From Nocardioides terrigena (GTDB lineage Bacteria > Actinomycetota > Actinomycetes > Propionibacteriales > Nocardioidaceae), in NCBI RefSeq assembly GCF_003047265.1, contig NZ_PZYY01000001.1:496001-560000 (forward strand): a DNA stretch of 64,000 bases, read 5' to 3'. The position numbers were made by a program, and so were the translations under genes. The notes below the pieces were generated by a model that saw only the letters and a list, made by a program, of their open reading frames with translations, was not told where the DNA came from and searched no databases. Below, in pieces: positions 25,884 through 34,663 of this stretch. Numbering within the stretch: the stretch's first letter is position 1; each line of letters starts with the position of its first letter.

Positions 25884-26798
25884 GTGACCGGACGTGACCG
25901 CCTGCGCGAGCTGCTCGACGCCGTGCTCGACGAGGACAACCAGCGGCTCGACGACATGGCCGGCTCGGCGTACGCCTCGCGCTTCCACTTCAGCCGGGAG
26001 GTCGCGCGCGGCACGGGCGAGACGCCGGTGGCGCTGCGCCGTCGGGTGATGCTCGAGCGGAGCGCCTGGCGCATCTCGCGCGGGCTGTCGGTCACCGACG
26101 CGGCCTTCGAGGCGGGCTACGAGTCCGTCGAGGGGTTCGGCCGCGCCTTCGTCCGGGCGTACGGCGTCCCGCCGAGCATGTTCGCCGGTCCGGGTGACGT
26201 CCGCGCGCACTGGCTCCCCGCGCCCAACGGCGTGCACTTCCACCCGCCGCTCAGCCTGTGGGTCCACGAGTCCGAGGAGGTCCATCCCATGCACGTGTCC
26301 GCCCAGCTGGTCCAGCACGACATCGACGACACCGCCCACCTGATCGACGTGGCGGCGTCCGTCCCCGACGAGGACTACCGGCGCGAGGTGCTGCCGCGGC
26401 ACAGCGTGCTGTCCTTCGACGGCGAGGAGCCGTCGGCGGCGAGCGTGCTGGAGCACCAGGTCTTCAGCAAGGAGGTCTGGGTCGCGGCGTTCGAGGGTGC
26501 CGACTTCCCCGACCGCGGGTCCGACGACCCGGCGAGCCTCCGTGCGAGGCACGAGGCGATCGCCCCGCGTTGGCTGGCGGTCTGTCGCGACGTGGAGCAG
26601 CGGGGCGCGTGGGACGACCGGCTCATCGACGCGCTGTGCGACCCGCCCGAGTCCTTCCAGGTCGGCAGCGTCATCGCGCACGTCCTGTCCTTCGGCGCCC
26701 ACCGGCGCCAGCTGGCGCGGCTGATGCTCCGCGCCGGCGGCCACGAGATCGACGACGGTGATCCGATCACCTGGAACCGCAGGAGGTACGAGGCATGA
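25884..26798 (+). CDS. AraC-type helix-turn-helix fused to a DinB-like domain
   Basis: 304 residues. The N-terminal part (FHFSREVARGTGETPVALRR; LSVTDAAFEAGYESVEGFGR; AFVRAYGVPPSMF) contains two helix-turn-helix motifs of the AraC/XylS type. The C-terminal part from about residue 150 is a four-helix bundle of the DinB type, with histidines (QHDIDDTAHLIDV; FGAHRRQLARLML) placed as potential metal ligands. GTG start at 25884. It overlaps the reductase gene by ATGA and probably controls it or acts with it. The signal is unknown. Confidence 0.8.
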   Translation: MTGRDRLRELLDAVLDEDNQRLDDMAGSAYASRFHFSREVARGTGETPVALRRRVMLERSAWRISRGLSVTDAAFEAGYESVEGFGRAFVRAYGVPPSMFAGPGDVRAHWLPAPNGVHFHPPLSLWVHESEEVHPMHVSAQLVQHDIDDTAHLIDVAASVPDEDYRREVLPRHSVLSFDGEEPSAASVLEHQVFSKEVWVAAFEGADFPDRGSDDPASLRARHEAIAPRWLAVCRDVEQRGAWDDRLIDALCDPPESFQVGSVIAHVLSFGAHRRQLARLMLRAGGHEIDDGDPITWNRRRYEA

Positions 26799-27310
26799 CC
26801 ACCATCTACTACACGGGCTGCTCGCTCGACGGCTTCATCGCGACGCCGGACCACTCGCTCGACTGGCTGACCTCGCGCGACATCGACGAGCAGGGTCCGA
26901 TGCACTACGCGTCGTTCCGCGAGCGGATCGGGGCCTGCGTCATGGGCGCCACGACCTGGCAGTGGATCCTCGACCACGACGACGACCCCTGGGGCGACCT
27001 GCCGACCTGGGTGATGACGCACCGCACCTTCGAGCCGGTCAAGGCCGTGACGTTCTCCGCCGACCCGGTCGAGCAGGTGCACGCGGCGGCGCTCGAGGTC
27101 GCCGCCGGCAAGGACGTCTGGCTGGTGGGCGGAGGGGACCTCGTCGGACAGTTCCACGACGCCGGGCTCCTCGACGAGGTGTGGATCCAGTACGCCCCCG
27201 TCACCCTCGGGGCCGGTGCCCCGGTGTTGCCCCGCCACGTCGAGCTGCGGCTGGAGGAGGTCGCGCGCAACCGCGACTTCGCCTGCCTGCGGCACAGCGT
27301 GGTCCGGTGA
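26795..27310 (+). CDS. Dihydrofolate reductase/RibD C-terminal-like reductase
   Basis: 171 residues of the RibD_C/DHFR fold (IYYTGCSLDGFIATPDHSLD; AGKDVWLVGGGDLVGQF). Such proteins are NADPH-dependent reductases. Most stand-alone copies have no assigned substrate. The start overlaps the regulator's stop (ATGA), so the two are translated together. This is not the essential DHFR of thymidylate synthesis, because the gene context is different. Confidence 0.82.
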   Translation: MTTIYYTGCSLDGFIATPDHSLDWLTSRDIDEQGPMHYASFRERIGACVMGATTWQWILDHDDDPWGDLPTWVMTHRTFEPVKAVTFSADPVEQVHAAALEVAAGKDVWLVGGGDLVGQFHDAGLLDEVWIQYAPVTLGAGAPVLPRHVELRLEEVARNRDFACLRHSVVR

Positions 27311-27365
27311 CGGCTGGCCGACCGGCTCGTGCTGCCGCGCTGGTTCGTCCTGCCACACTGGGGGA

Positions 27366-28154
27366 GTGAGCTACCGCTTCCTCAAGGGCCACGGCACCGA
27401 GAACGACTTCGTCGTCCTGCCCGACGCAGACGGCACCGTCCACGGTGACCTCGACCCCGCCCGGGTCCGCGCGCTGTGCGACCGCCGCGCCGGCATCGGC
27501 GGCGACGGGGTGCTGCGCGCGGTCCGCGGCGACGACGGGTGGTTCATGGACTACCGCAACGCCGACGGCTCGACGAGCGAGATGTGCGGCAACGGCGTGC
27601 GCGTCTTCGCCCGCTACCTCCACGACCACGAGGGCGAGCCCTACCCGGTGTCCATCGGCACCCGCGACGGCGTCAAGGTCGTCGGCGATGCCGGTGACGG
27701 GCTGCTCACCGCCGACATGGGCACCCCGCAGGTGTACGACGCCACGACCGTCACCGTCGACGGCACCGGCCACGCCGCCCGGCACGTCGCGACGGGCAAC
27801 CCGCACGCCGTCGCCTTCGTGGACGACCTGGCCCAGGCCGGCTCGCTGCTGACCGAGCCCGGCTACGACCACGCCGTCTATCCCGACGGCGTCAACGTGG
27901 AGTTCGTCGTACGCCGCGGCGAGCGGCACGTCGCGATGCGCGTCCACGAGCGGGGCTCGGGCGAGACCCGGTCCTGCGGCACCGGCGCGTGCGCGGTGAT
28001 GGTCGCGACCGCGCTGGCCGACGACGCGCCGCGCGGCACGTCGTACCGCGTCGACGTCCCGGGTGGGCGCCTCGACATCGTGTGGACCGAGGACGACCGG
28101 GTGCTCATGACCGGGCCGGCGGTGCTGGTCGCGGAGGGCGAGACCGACCTCTGA
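27366..28154 (+). CDS. dapF: Diaminopimelate epimerase
   Basis: 262-residue cofactor-independent racemase converting LL- to meso-diaminopimelate for lysine and peptidoglycan. Both catalytic cysteines are visible: first in MCGNGVRVFARYL, second in RSCGTGACAV. The GTG at 27366 gives SYRFLKGHGTENDFVVLPD, matching the normal N-terminus, so in-frame sequence further upstream is not used. Typical actinobacterial position downstream of miaA, but separated here by three accessory genes. The stop is 4 bp from the repeat array. Confidence 0.94.
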   Translation: MSYRFLKGHGTENDFVVLPDADGTVHGDLDPARVRALCDRRAGIGGDGVLRAVRGDDGWFMDYRNADGSTSEMCGNGVRVFARYLHDHEGEPYPVSIGTRDGVKVVGDAGDGLLTADMGTPQVYDATTVTVDGTGHAARHVATGNPHAVAFVDDLAQAGSLLTEPGYDHAVYPDGVNVEFVVRRGERHVAMRVHERGSGETRSCGTGACAVMVATALADDAPRGTSYRVDVPGGRLDIVWTEDDRVLMTGPAVLVAEGETDL

Positions 28155-28157
28155 CAC

Positions 28158-28474
28158 CTGCGCACCTGCGCAGCTCTGGCGAGGGCGCTGCTCCATTTGC
28201 CTGCGCACCTGCGCAGCTCTGAGGGGCGTGCCGGTCCTCTTCCCTGCGCACCTGCGCAGCTCTGACGGGCGTGCTGGTCCTCTTCCCTGCGCACCTGCAC
28301 AGGGAAACGGGTGGGATCGACCTCCATTCCTGCGCGGGTGCGCAGGCAAACGCGTGGGTTCACCCTCCATTCCTGCGCAGGTGAGCAGGGAAATGAGTGT
28401 GATCAACCTCCAGTGCTGCGCACGTGCGCAGGGAAGAGGCCCCGACCACACCCGAGAGCTGCGCACACGCGCAG
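28158..28474. repeat. Array of eight palindromic units at exact 43-bp spacing
   Basis: A 16-base palindromic core (CTGCGC, four variable bases, GCGCAG) starts at 28158, 28201, 28244, 28287, 28330, 28373, 28416 and 28459. The step is 43 bp every time. Arms vary in the later copies, for example one arm base in units 4 and 6, and the centre is ACCT, GGGT, AGGT, ACGT or ACAC. The 27-bp spacers fall into two classes, and the spacer of unit 7 is close to the reverse complement of that of units 2 and 3. It fills almost the whole dapF-SDR gap. Since 43 is not a multiple of 3, it is not a coding repeat. Confidence 0.95.
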
Positions 28475-28520
28475 GGACGGGCGGGCCGATGCCGCGCGCG
28501 GGCCGGGGGGAGCGCCGAAT

Positions 28521-29309
28521 ATGCTCGCGCGCATGGACATCACCGGAGCTTCCGCCATCGTCACCGGAGGAGCGTCGGGCATCGGCGCCGCCGTCGCCCG
28601 CGCCCTCGCCGCCCGCGGCGCGATCGTCGTGGTCGCCGACATCGACGCGGAGAAGGGCGAGGCCCTCGCCGAGGAGATCAAGGGCGTCTTCGCGCGCGTC
28701 GACGTGACCGACACCGAGCAGATCGCCGCGGCCGTCGAGGCCGCCGCGGAGATCGCCCCGCTGCGCGCGTGCGTCAACTCCGCCGGGATCGGCTGGGCCC
28801 AGCGCACCATCGGCCGCGACGGCGAGCTCGCCTCCGCGCACGACCTCGGCGCCTTCCGCAAGGTCGTGGAGATCAACCTCATCGGCACCTTCGACATGAC
28901 ACGCCAGGCGGCGACCCTGATGTCGCGCAACGAGGCCGACGCGGACGGTCAGCGCGGGGCGATCGTCAACCTCGCGTCCGTGGCGGCGTTCGACGGCCAG
29001 ATCGGCCAGGCGTCGTACTCCGCGTCCAAGGGCGGCGTGGTCGGGATGACCCTGCCCGTGGCCCGTGACCTCGCCGCGTCGGGCATCCGCCTCAACACGG
29101 TCGCGCCCGGCCTGGTCGACACCCCGATCTACGACGCGTTCCCCGAGCCGGAGGCCTTCAAGGCCAAGCTCGGCGAGTCGGTGCTCTTCCCCAAGCGCCT
29201 CGGGCGCGCCGAGGAGCTGGCCAGCATGGTCGTCGAGTGCCTCACCAACTCGTACATGAACGGTGAGACGATCCGCGTCGACGGCGGCATCCGGATGCCA
29301 CCCAAGTGA
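28521..29309 (+). CDS. Short-chain dehydrogenase/reductase (3-hydroxyacyl-CoA dehydrogenase-like)
   Basis: 262 residues. The NAD-binding motif TGGASGIG is near residues 15-22, an acidic D after the second strand (VVVADID) favours NAD over NADP, and the active site has Ser in NLASVAAFDGQ, then YSASKGG. The overall pattern fits the type II 3-hydroxyacyl-CoA dehydrogenase (HSD10-like) subgroup. The start is ATG at 28521, eight bases after GGGGGGAG. ATG at 28533 is the alternative. The gene lies directly after the palindrome array, which could influence its expression. The substrate is inferred only. Confidence 0.85.
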   Translation: MLARMDITGASAIVTGGASGIGAAVARALAARGAIVVVADIDAEKGEALAEEIKGVFARVDVTDTEQIAAAVEAAAEIAPLRACVNSAGIGWAQRTIGRDGELASAHDLGAFRKVVEINLIGTFDMTRQAATLMSRNEADADGQRGAIVNLASVAAFDGQIGQASYSASKGGVVGMTLPVARDLAASGIRLNTVAPGLVDTPIYDAFPEPEAFKAKLGESVLFPKRLGRAEELASMVVECLTNSYMNGETIRVDGGIRMPPK

Positions 29310-29471
29310 CCAGTGGGACGGGTGGTCCTCGAGTGGCAGCACCGAGGGCCGCTGGTCCAGACAGATCACCCACAAACCGTCAACATCTGGACAGGTCCAC
29401 GGACAGCCCTTCGTGACGGGTGCACTGTCGGGGCGACAACAAGTTGCCTCCGGGGGGATGGTGAACCAGAC

Positions 29472-30542
29472 ATGGCGTACGGATCGCGGTGGTTCCAGCA
29501 CAATGCCCAGAACGCGTCCAAGGCGCGGGACGGCCGGACCGGCGAGCCCGCATCGCGCGACGGTGCGGACGAGGGTGGCGAGGTCTCGCTCAGCGAGCTG
29601 ATCCACTCCTCGCTGCGCGCTGCCGAGGCAGCCCAGGCCGCCGGCGCGGCCGACGCGGCACTCGCGCCGCGGGCAGAGGACGTCTCGCAGGCAGACGTCC
29701 CGATGCCCAGGGTCAGCGCGGAGACTCCCGTGCCCGCCGGGGACGACCCGGACGCGTACCCCGTGCATCCCACGGCGGTCGAGGAGGCATCGGTCGACGA
29801 AGCCGAGGCCCCCGCCAAGGCCAAGGCTGAGCCCGACGCCGAGCCCGAGCCCGAGCCCGACGCCGAGCCCAGGAGCCTCGAGCTCTCCGCCCTCGTGCGC
29901 CAGTGGATGGCGACCCGGACCGACCTGCGGGCGAGCGGCGGCCCGGACGGCGACGTGATCCAGCTGCCGACCGCCGAGGAGAGGACCGGCCCCGAGTCGT
30001 CGGACGACGCGGTCGACACCGCGCCGGACGACCCGCGCGCCGCGCTGCCCCGCCGCCGCAAGGAGCTGCCCCGGTCCACGCCGTCACGGCGGATGGGCGT
30101 GCTCATCGACGCGCACACCACCCTGCCGGAGTCCCTGGACGGGTTGTTCGACGCGCTGGTCGACGAGGGCACCGTGAGCGTGTCGCGTGCCTACGGCGAC
30201 TGGAGCCCGATGGGTTCCCAGGAGTGGATGCCGCAGCTGCGCCATCACGCGATCCAGCCGGTCCACCACTTCCCGACCGAGCACGACCAGCGATCGATGG
30301 TCGCGATGACCATCGACGCCGTCGACCTGGCCCGGGACTCCGCCGTCGACGTGCTCGTCCTCGTCGGTGACCTGGCGTCGGGCCACCCGCTGCTCCAGCG
30401 GCTCAACGCCTGCGGCATCCCGGTGCTGGCCTTCGGCCCCACGGACACGCCGTACGACGTGCGCGCACTGTGCGAGGAGTTCGTCGACCTCGGGTTCCTG
30501 GACGCCCGCGAGTCCGTGGGCGCGGGCCGGCACCGCGCCTGA
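29472..30542 (+). CDS. NYN-domain (putative nuclease) protein with long acidic linker
   Basis: 356 residues. The first 200 are low-complexity, Ala/Glu/Pro-rich, including repeated [14 protein letters not shown] runs. The C-terminal 150 residues form a NYN/PIN-like domain: [15 protein letters not shown] (first metal Asp), an alternating hydrophobic core, [17 protein letters not shown] (second Asp) and [20 protein letters not shown] role as RNA-processing or RNA-decay nuclease is plausible. The acidic linker suggests a tether to a complex or membrane surface. The start is ATG at 29472. The roughly 160-bp gap upstream shows nothing I recognise. Confidence 0.7.
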   Translation: MAYGSRWFQHNAQNASKARDGRTGEPASRDGADEGGEVSLSELIHSSLRAAEAAQAAGAADAALAPRAEDVSQADVPMPRVSAETPVPAGDDPDAYPVHPTAVEEASVDEAEAPAKAKAEPDAEPEPEPDAEPRSLELSALVRQWMATRTDLRASGGPDGDVIQLPTAEERTGPESSDDAVDTAPDDPRAALPRRRKELPRSTPSRRMGVLIDAHTTLPESLDGLFDALVDEGTVSVSRAYGDWSPMGSQEWMPQLRHHAIQPVHHFPTEHDQRSMVAMTIDAVDLARDSAVDVLVLVGDLASGHPLLQRLNACGIPVLAFGPTDTPYDVRALCEEFVDLGFLDARESVGAGRHRA

Positions 30543-30595
30543 CTTCTGCCGGTCGGGTGCACAGCGCGACCGGTCGTGCTTACCCTGTGCGCGCC

Positions 30596-31738
30596 ATGAC
30601 TGCGATGACTCTCGGGATCCGTGCCGCTCTGCTGACCCTGCTGGCGGGCGCCCTCGCTGCCGCGCCGACCACCACCACCGCGAGTCCGGCCAGCGCCGCG
30701 ACCGTGGTGCCGTGCGTCGTGACCCACACCTACGACGGGGGTGCCGTCGAGCTCCCGCCGGCGCCGGCGGCAGGGGAGATCCAGCGGACCCGGGTGCCGC
30801 TCGTGGTGGAGGACGCCGCCGCCGTGGAGGACGTGGACGTCTCGTACACGATCAATCACGAGCGCGGCGGCAAGCTCACCGTCGCGCTGGGCGCGAGCGA
30901 GGGCGCGACCAACGTCCTGCAGGCCGCGGGAGACCGTCCCGGGGCGCAGCCCGGAGCGCTGACCTTCGACGACGAGGCCGCCGCGCCGTACGCCGACGGC
31001 TCGCCGGCCGGTCGCTACCTCCCGGCCCAGTCGCTCACCCTGCACGACGGCCTCAGCATCCAGCGGACCTGGCGGCTCGTGGTCGACAACCACGCCACCC
31101 AGGTGGCGGGTCGGCTCACGGCGTGGTCGATCACGGTGACGCGGTCCTCGTGCGACGCGGACGGCGACAGCGTCGAGGACCACGGCGACAACTGCCGCGG
31201 GGTGGCCAACCCCGACCAGGCCGACCTCGACGCCGACGCGACCGGTGACGCCTGCGACGGCGACCGCGACGGTGACGGTGTCGTCGTGGGGGACAACTGC
31301 CCGACCCTGGCCAACCCCGCCCAGGTCGACTCCGACGGCGACGGGACCGGCAACGACTGCGACCTCGACGACGACGGCGACGCGGTGCCCGACCGGGACG
31401 ACGGCTGCGCCGGCCTCCCCGCCTCGACCACCACCGGCTGCCCGGGAGCCGCGCGCACCGCGTCGCTCACCGTGCGCAAGGCGACCGGTCGGCTGACCGG
31501 TCGGCTCTCCTCCGACCTCCGCTCCTGCCGGCGCGACCAGGCGGTGGCGCTCTGGCACAAGCGACCGGGCAAGGACCGGCGCCTGGCCGTGGTCAGGTCG
31601 TCCCCGACCGGCCGCTACGCGGTCCGGCTGCCCCGGCAGCCCGGGAAGTACTACGCCTCGGTCCAGCGGACCTACGTCCTCGGCGTGGCCGAGTGCGCCG
31701 CCGACCGGACGAGGGTCGTGCGGGTGCGCCGACGCTAG
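30596..31738 (+). CDS. Secreted protein with P-domain-like region and thrombospondin type-3 repeats
   Basis: 380 residues with a signal peptide (ends near ASPASA). About residues 45-180 resemble the beta-sandwich P-domain found on secreted proteases ([19 protein letters not shown]). About residues 185-270 hold Asp-rich calcium-binding repeats of the thrombospondin-3 type ([29 protein letters not shown]). The C-terminus has a further beta domain with paired cysteines. There is no protease domain, so a calcium-stabilised surface or matrix protein is likely. It converges with mntH, 7 bp away. Confidence 0.75.
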   Translation: MTAMTLGIRAALLTLLAGALAAAPTTTTASPASAATVVPCVVTHTYDGGAVELPPAPAAGEIQRTRVPLVVEDAAAVEDVDVSYTINHERGGKLTVALGASEGATNVLQAAGDRPGAQPGALTFDDEAAAPYADGSPAGRYLPAQSLTLHDGLSIQRTWRLVVDNHATQVAGRLTAWSITVTRSSCDADGDSVEDHGDNCRGVANPDQADLDADATGDACDGDRDGDGVVVGDNCPTLANPAQVDSDGDGTGNDCDLDDDGDAVPDRDDGCAGLPASTTTGCPGAARTASLTVRKATGRLTGRLSSDLRSCRRDQAVALWHKRPGKDRRLAVVRSSPTGRYAVRLPRQPGKYYASVQRTYVLGVAECAADRTRVVRVRRR

Positions 31739-31745
31739 GCGGGCG

Positions 31746-33014
31746 TCACACCAGCTGGGCGAGCAGCACGACGTTGAGGGCGATGATCACCGCGGCCACG
31801 AGGGCGCCGGCCACCGTCGTCACCCGGCGGTTCACCAGCGACCCCATCACGTCGCTGCGCCGGGTGAACCAGATGAGCGGCACCAGGGCGAACGGGATGC
31901 CGAACGACAGCACGACCTGCGACCCGACGAGCGCCGTGGTCGGGTCGACGCCGAGGGCGATCACCGCGAGGGCGGGCAGCAGGGTGACCAGCCGGCGGAG
32001 GGTCACCGGGATCCGGCGCCGCAGGAAGCCCTCCATCACGATCTGGCCGGAGAGGGTGCCGACGCTGCTGGACGCGAAGCCCGAGGCCAGCAGCCCGATC
32101 GCGAAGAGCAGCGCGGACGCCTGGCCGAGCGAGTCGCCGAGCCCGGCGTGCGCGCCCTCGATCGTGTCGATGCCCTGGCCGGACAGCGCCGCGGCGGCGA
32201 CGAGCAGGAGCGAGAGGTTCATGAAGCCGGCGATGGTCATCGCGGTGACCACGTCGATCCGCTGGCTGCGCATCACCGACCGGCGCTCGTCCTCGGAGCG
32301 CGGGCGGTAGCGCTCGGCCGTGAGCCCGCCGTGCAGGTAGATGGCGTGCGGCATCACGGTGGCGCCGAGCATGCCGGCGGCGATCAGGATGCTGTCGGCT
32401 CCGGCGAAGCGGGGCAGCGTGCCGTCCAGCACGGCCATCTGGTCGACCCCGCTGATCGCGACGTCGTACACGAAGCCGACCAGGATGACGCCGAGCAGCC
32501 CGGTGATGACGAACTCGAAGTGCCGGTGGGTGGTGCGCTTGAGGCCGAGCAGCGCGAAGGCCACCACGGCGGTGATCGTGCCGCCGACCAGCAGCGGCAG
32601 GTCGAAGAGCAGCTTGAGCGCCAGGGCGCCGCCGACGACCTCGGCGAGGTCGGTCGCGATCGCGACCAGCTCCGCCTGCGCCCACAACCCACGCACCACC
32701 GGACGCGGGAGGTGCGCCCGGCACAGGGCCGGGAGGCTCATGCCGGTGGCGACGCCCGCCTTGGCGGAGAGGTACTGGATGAGCATCGCCATCACGTTGC
32801 TCACCACGATCACCCACACGAGCAGGTAGCCGTAGGTCGAGCCGGCGGTGATGTTGGTGGCGAAGTTGCCCGGGTCGACGTACGCCACGGCCGTCACGAA
32901 CGCGGGACCCATCAGCGGCCACAGGCGTCCGGGGCGCGACTGCGGCGCGATCACGTCGGTGTCGCCCGGGGTGCGACGGCGGGGCGGGGCGGCGAAGGGC
33001 TTCGTCTGGAACAC
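31746..33014 (-). CDS. mntH: Nramp-family divalent metal (Mn/Fe) proton symporter MntH
   Basis: 422 residues with about 11 membrane spans. The metal-site motifs are in TM1 (YVDPGNFATNI) and TM6 (GATVMPHAIYLHGGL). The long loop and the SSVGTLSGQIVM segment are typical of bacterial Nramp. GTG start at 33014, 14 bp after the tatC stop, with GAGGAG upstream, so it may be read with tatC or from its own promoter within tatC. Manganese is the usual substrate of this family. Confidence 0.93.
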   Translation of the reverse strand: MFQTKPFAAPPRRRTPGDTDVIAPQSRPGRLWPLMGPAFVTAVAYVDPGNFATNITAGSTYGYLLVWVIVVSNVMAMLIQYLSAKAGVATGMSLPALCRAHLPRPVVRGLWAQAELVAIATDLAEVVGGALALKLLFDLPLLVGGTITAVVAFALLGLKRTTHRHFEFVITGLLGVILVGFVYDVAISGVDQMAVLDGTLPRFAGADSILIAAGMLGATVMPHAIYLHGGLTAERYRPRSEDERRSVMRSQRIDVVTAMTIAGFMNLSLLLVAAAALSGQGIDTIEGAHAGLGDSLGQASALLFAIGLLASGFASSSVGTLSGQIVMEGFLRRRIPVTLRRLVTLLPALAVIALGVDPTTALVGSQVVLSFGIPFALVPLIWFTRRSDVMGSLVNRRVTTVAGALVAAVIIALNVVLLAQLV

Positions 33015-33028
33015 GGGGGTTCGTCTCC

Positions 33029-33907
33029 TCAGGCGTCGACGAGGTCGTCGGTCGGGTCCCCGGTGGCGTCTGCGGCGGGGTCGTCGGCCCGGGCACCGGG
33101 ACGAGCGGCGGCCCGGCGGGCCCGGGTGCGGTCGATCAGCCGGGCGACCACCTCGGCCAGGCCGAAGAGGACGACCATCGGCGCGGCCAGCATCAGCATC
33201 GAGAACGGGTCGGTGGACGGCGTCGCGATAGCCGCGAAGACGACCGTGCCGAGGAAGATCAGCGACCGGTGCCGGCCCAGCTGGGCGCCGGTGACGACAC
33301 CGGCGAGGTTGAGCAGCACGAGGAAGAACGGCAGCTCCACGGCCAGCCCGAAGACCAGCAGCATCCGGCTCAGGAACGAGAAGTAGTCGCCGAACTCCAC
33401 GAGGTTCTCGAGCCCGTCGGGCGTGAAGCCGATCAGCACCTCGAGGCCCTTGGGGAGGACGTAGTAGCCCAGGACGACGCCGCCGATGAAGAGCGGGCCG
33501 GCGATCGCGGCGAAGACCCGTGACCACCGTCGCTCCCGCGGCAGCAGGCCCGGCACCACGAACGCCCACACCTGGTAGAGCCAGTAGGGGCTCGACGCCA
33601 TCACGGCCGCGACGCCGCACAGCTTGAGGTGCAGCAGCAGCGGTCCGGTGGCGCCCGCGACGTACGCCGTCGTCTGGGTGTCGGCGCCGACGAGGCCACG
33701 TGCCTGGTTGTACGGCGCGAGCGCCAGGTCGAGCAGCGGGTCGAAGAAGTAGAGGGCGACCGCGAACGTCACCACCAGGAACAGGGCGGACCGGATCATC
33801 CGGGCCCGCAGCTCCCGCAGGTGGTCGGCCAGCGCCATCCGTCCCGTCGCCGAGACGGGCCGGCGCGGGGACCCCTGGACCAGGTCGACGACGGTCGCGA
33901 TCGCCAT
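33029..33907 (-). CDS. tatC: Sec-independent protein translocase TatC
   Basis: 292 residues, six membrane spans. Family hallmarks are LADHLRELRARMIRS at the N-terminus, SSPYWLYQVWAFVVPGLLPRE and the FGLAVELPFFLVLL helix carrying the conserved Glu. TatC recognises twin-arginine signal peptides. A start at the internal Met of MALADHLRE would match most homologues, but ATG at 33907 is used here because the frame is open and translation is closely linked to tatA. It is followed by mntH and preceded by tatA. Confidence 0.92.
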   Translation of the reverse strand: MAIATVVDLVQGSPRRPVSATGRMALADHLRELRARMIRSALFLVVTFAVALYFFDPLLDLALAPYNQARGLVGADTQTTAYVAGATGPLLLHLKLCGVAAVMASSPYWLYQVWAFVVPGLLPRERRWSRVFAAIAGPLFIGGVVLGYYVLPKGLEVLIGFTPDGLENLVEFGDYFSFLSRMLLVFGLAVELPFFLVLLNLAGVVTGAQLGRHRSLIFLGTVVFAAIATPSTDPFSMLMLAAPMVVLFGLAEVVARLIDRTRARRAAARPGARADDPAADATGDPTDDLVDA

Positions 33908-33918
33908 GGTCGGCCCGC

Positions 33919-34224
33919 TCAGCCGCGCGGGGCGGTCGGGTCGCCCGCCACGGAGGACGGCGCCGTGGAAGGTGCGGCGGACGGTGCAGCGGAGGGTGCG
34001 GGGGCCGGGTCGACGTGGGCCGCGACCGGGTCGGTGACCGGCGCGGGGTCGCTGTCGGTGAGGCCCTTGGTCTCGGCCTTGAAGATGCGCAGCGCCTGGC
34101 CGCTGCCGCGGGCGAGCTCGGGGAGCTTGGAGGCTCCGAACAGGAGCACGACGACGGCCAGGATGATGAGCATCTCGGTGCCCCCCAGCCCGCCGATGAG
34201 CTGTGTGGTCAGTGTGGAGTTCAT
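33919..34224 (-). CDS. tatA: Twin-arginine translocase subunit TatA
   Basis: 101 residues with one N-terminal membrane helix (TEMLIILAVVVLLFGASKLP), the conserved FG-x(2)-LP hinge and an amphipathic helix (ELARGSGQALRIFKAETKGL), followed by an acidic Pro/Ala-rich tail. It forms the polymeric pore of the Tat system. The ATG overlaps the tatB stop (ATGA). Confidence 0.9.
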   Translation of the reverse strand: MNSTLTTQLIGGLGGTEMLIILAVVVLLFGASKLPELARGSGQALRIFKAETKGLTDSDPAPVTDPVAAHVDPAPAPSAAPSAAPSTAPSSVAGDPTAPRG

Positions 34225-34583
34225 GCCGTCTTCCCTTCGTGGAGAGGTGTCGCGGCTCGGTGTCGTGGGCCGTCGTAGTCCTCGTCGTACTCGTCGGCGG
34301 TGTCGTCGACGGGGTCGGTCGTGGTGTCGGCCTGCTCGCTCGCCATCGCCTCGCTGAGCTGTCGCCGGACGAGCTCGCGCGGGTGGAGGTCGCGCAGCTC
34401 GAGGTCCTGGTAGTCCTCGCCGAGGCCGCTGCGCAGGTCGTCGCGCACGCCGTCGGACAGCCGCTTGGCGGCCTTGAGCGCCTGGGCGGCCTGGCTGGCC
34501 AGGCCGGGGATCTTGTCGGGGCCGAGGACCAGCACCCCGAAGAAGGCGATGACGGCCAGCTCGGCCAGTCCGATTCCGAACAC
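34221..34583 (-). CDS. tatB: Twin-arginine translocase subunit TatB
   Basis: 120 residues. It starts FGIGLAELAVIAFFGVLVLG with a proline-containing hinge (GPDKIPGLA) and a long amphipathic helix (SQAAQALKAAKRLSDGVRDD), then an acidic tail. That pattern is TatB, not TatA. It heads the leftward tatB-tatA-tatC unit. A strong hairpin (34607-34658) lies immediately upstream and closes the preceding unit. Confidence 0.85.
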   Translation of the reverse strand: MFGIGLAELAVIAFFGVLVLGPDKIPGLASQAAQALKAAKRLSDGVRDDLRSGLGEDYQDLELRDLHPRELVRRQLSEAMASEQADTTTDPVDDTADEYDEDYDGPRHRAATPLHEGKTA

Positions 34584-34606
34584 GGTGGTGCTCCTTCGGT
34601 GGGGGC

Positions 34607-34658
34607 CGCGGCCCGGGTGAGGTCGGACGGGAGTCGCCTCCCGCTCACCCGGGCCGCG
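34607..34658 (-). terminator. Long terminator hairpin upstream of tatB
   Basis: A 15-bp GC-rich stem (34607-34621 with 34644-34658) encloses an inner hairpin (CGGGAG with CTCCCG). It follows the stop of the 58-residue gene at 34664 by a few bases and insulates the tat genes. Confidence 0.8.
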
Positions 34659-34663
34659 ACCGG

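Noticed and set aside
23973..26744. A 923-codon open frame on the minus strand across ggt and the AraC/DinB gene
   Set aside because: It is antisense to well-supported genes with matching domains. Long antisense frames are normal at this G+C content.
28158..28474. CRISPR array for the 43-bp repeats
   Set aside because: The conserved core is only 16 bp and self-palindromic, the 27-bp spacers fall into two similar classes instead of being unique, and there are no cas genes nearby.
28158..28520. Short open frames across the 43-bp repeat region on both strands
   Set aside because: The 43-bp period changes the frame at every unit, and the predicted peptides are repetitive and Arg/Cys-rich without any protein-like feature.
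27201..29768. An 855-codon minus-strand frame over dapF, the repeat array and the SDR gene
   Set aside because: It spans the noncoding 43-bp repeats and is antisense to two clear enzymes.
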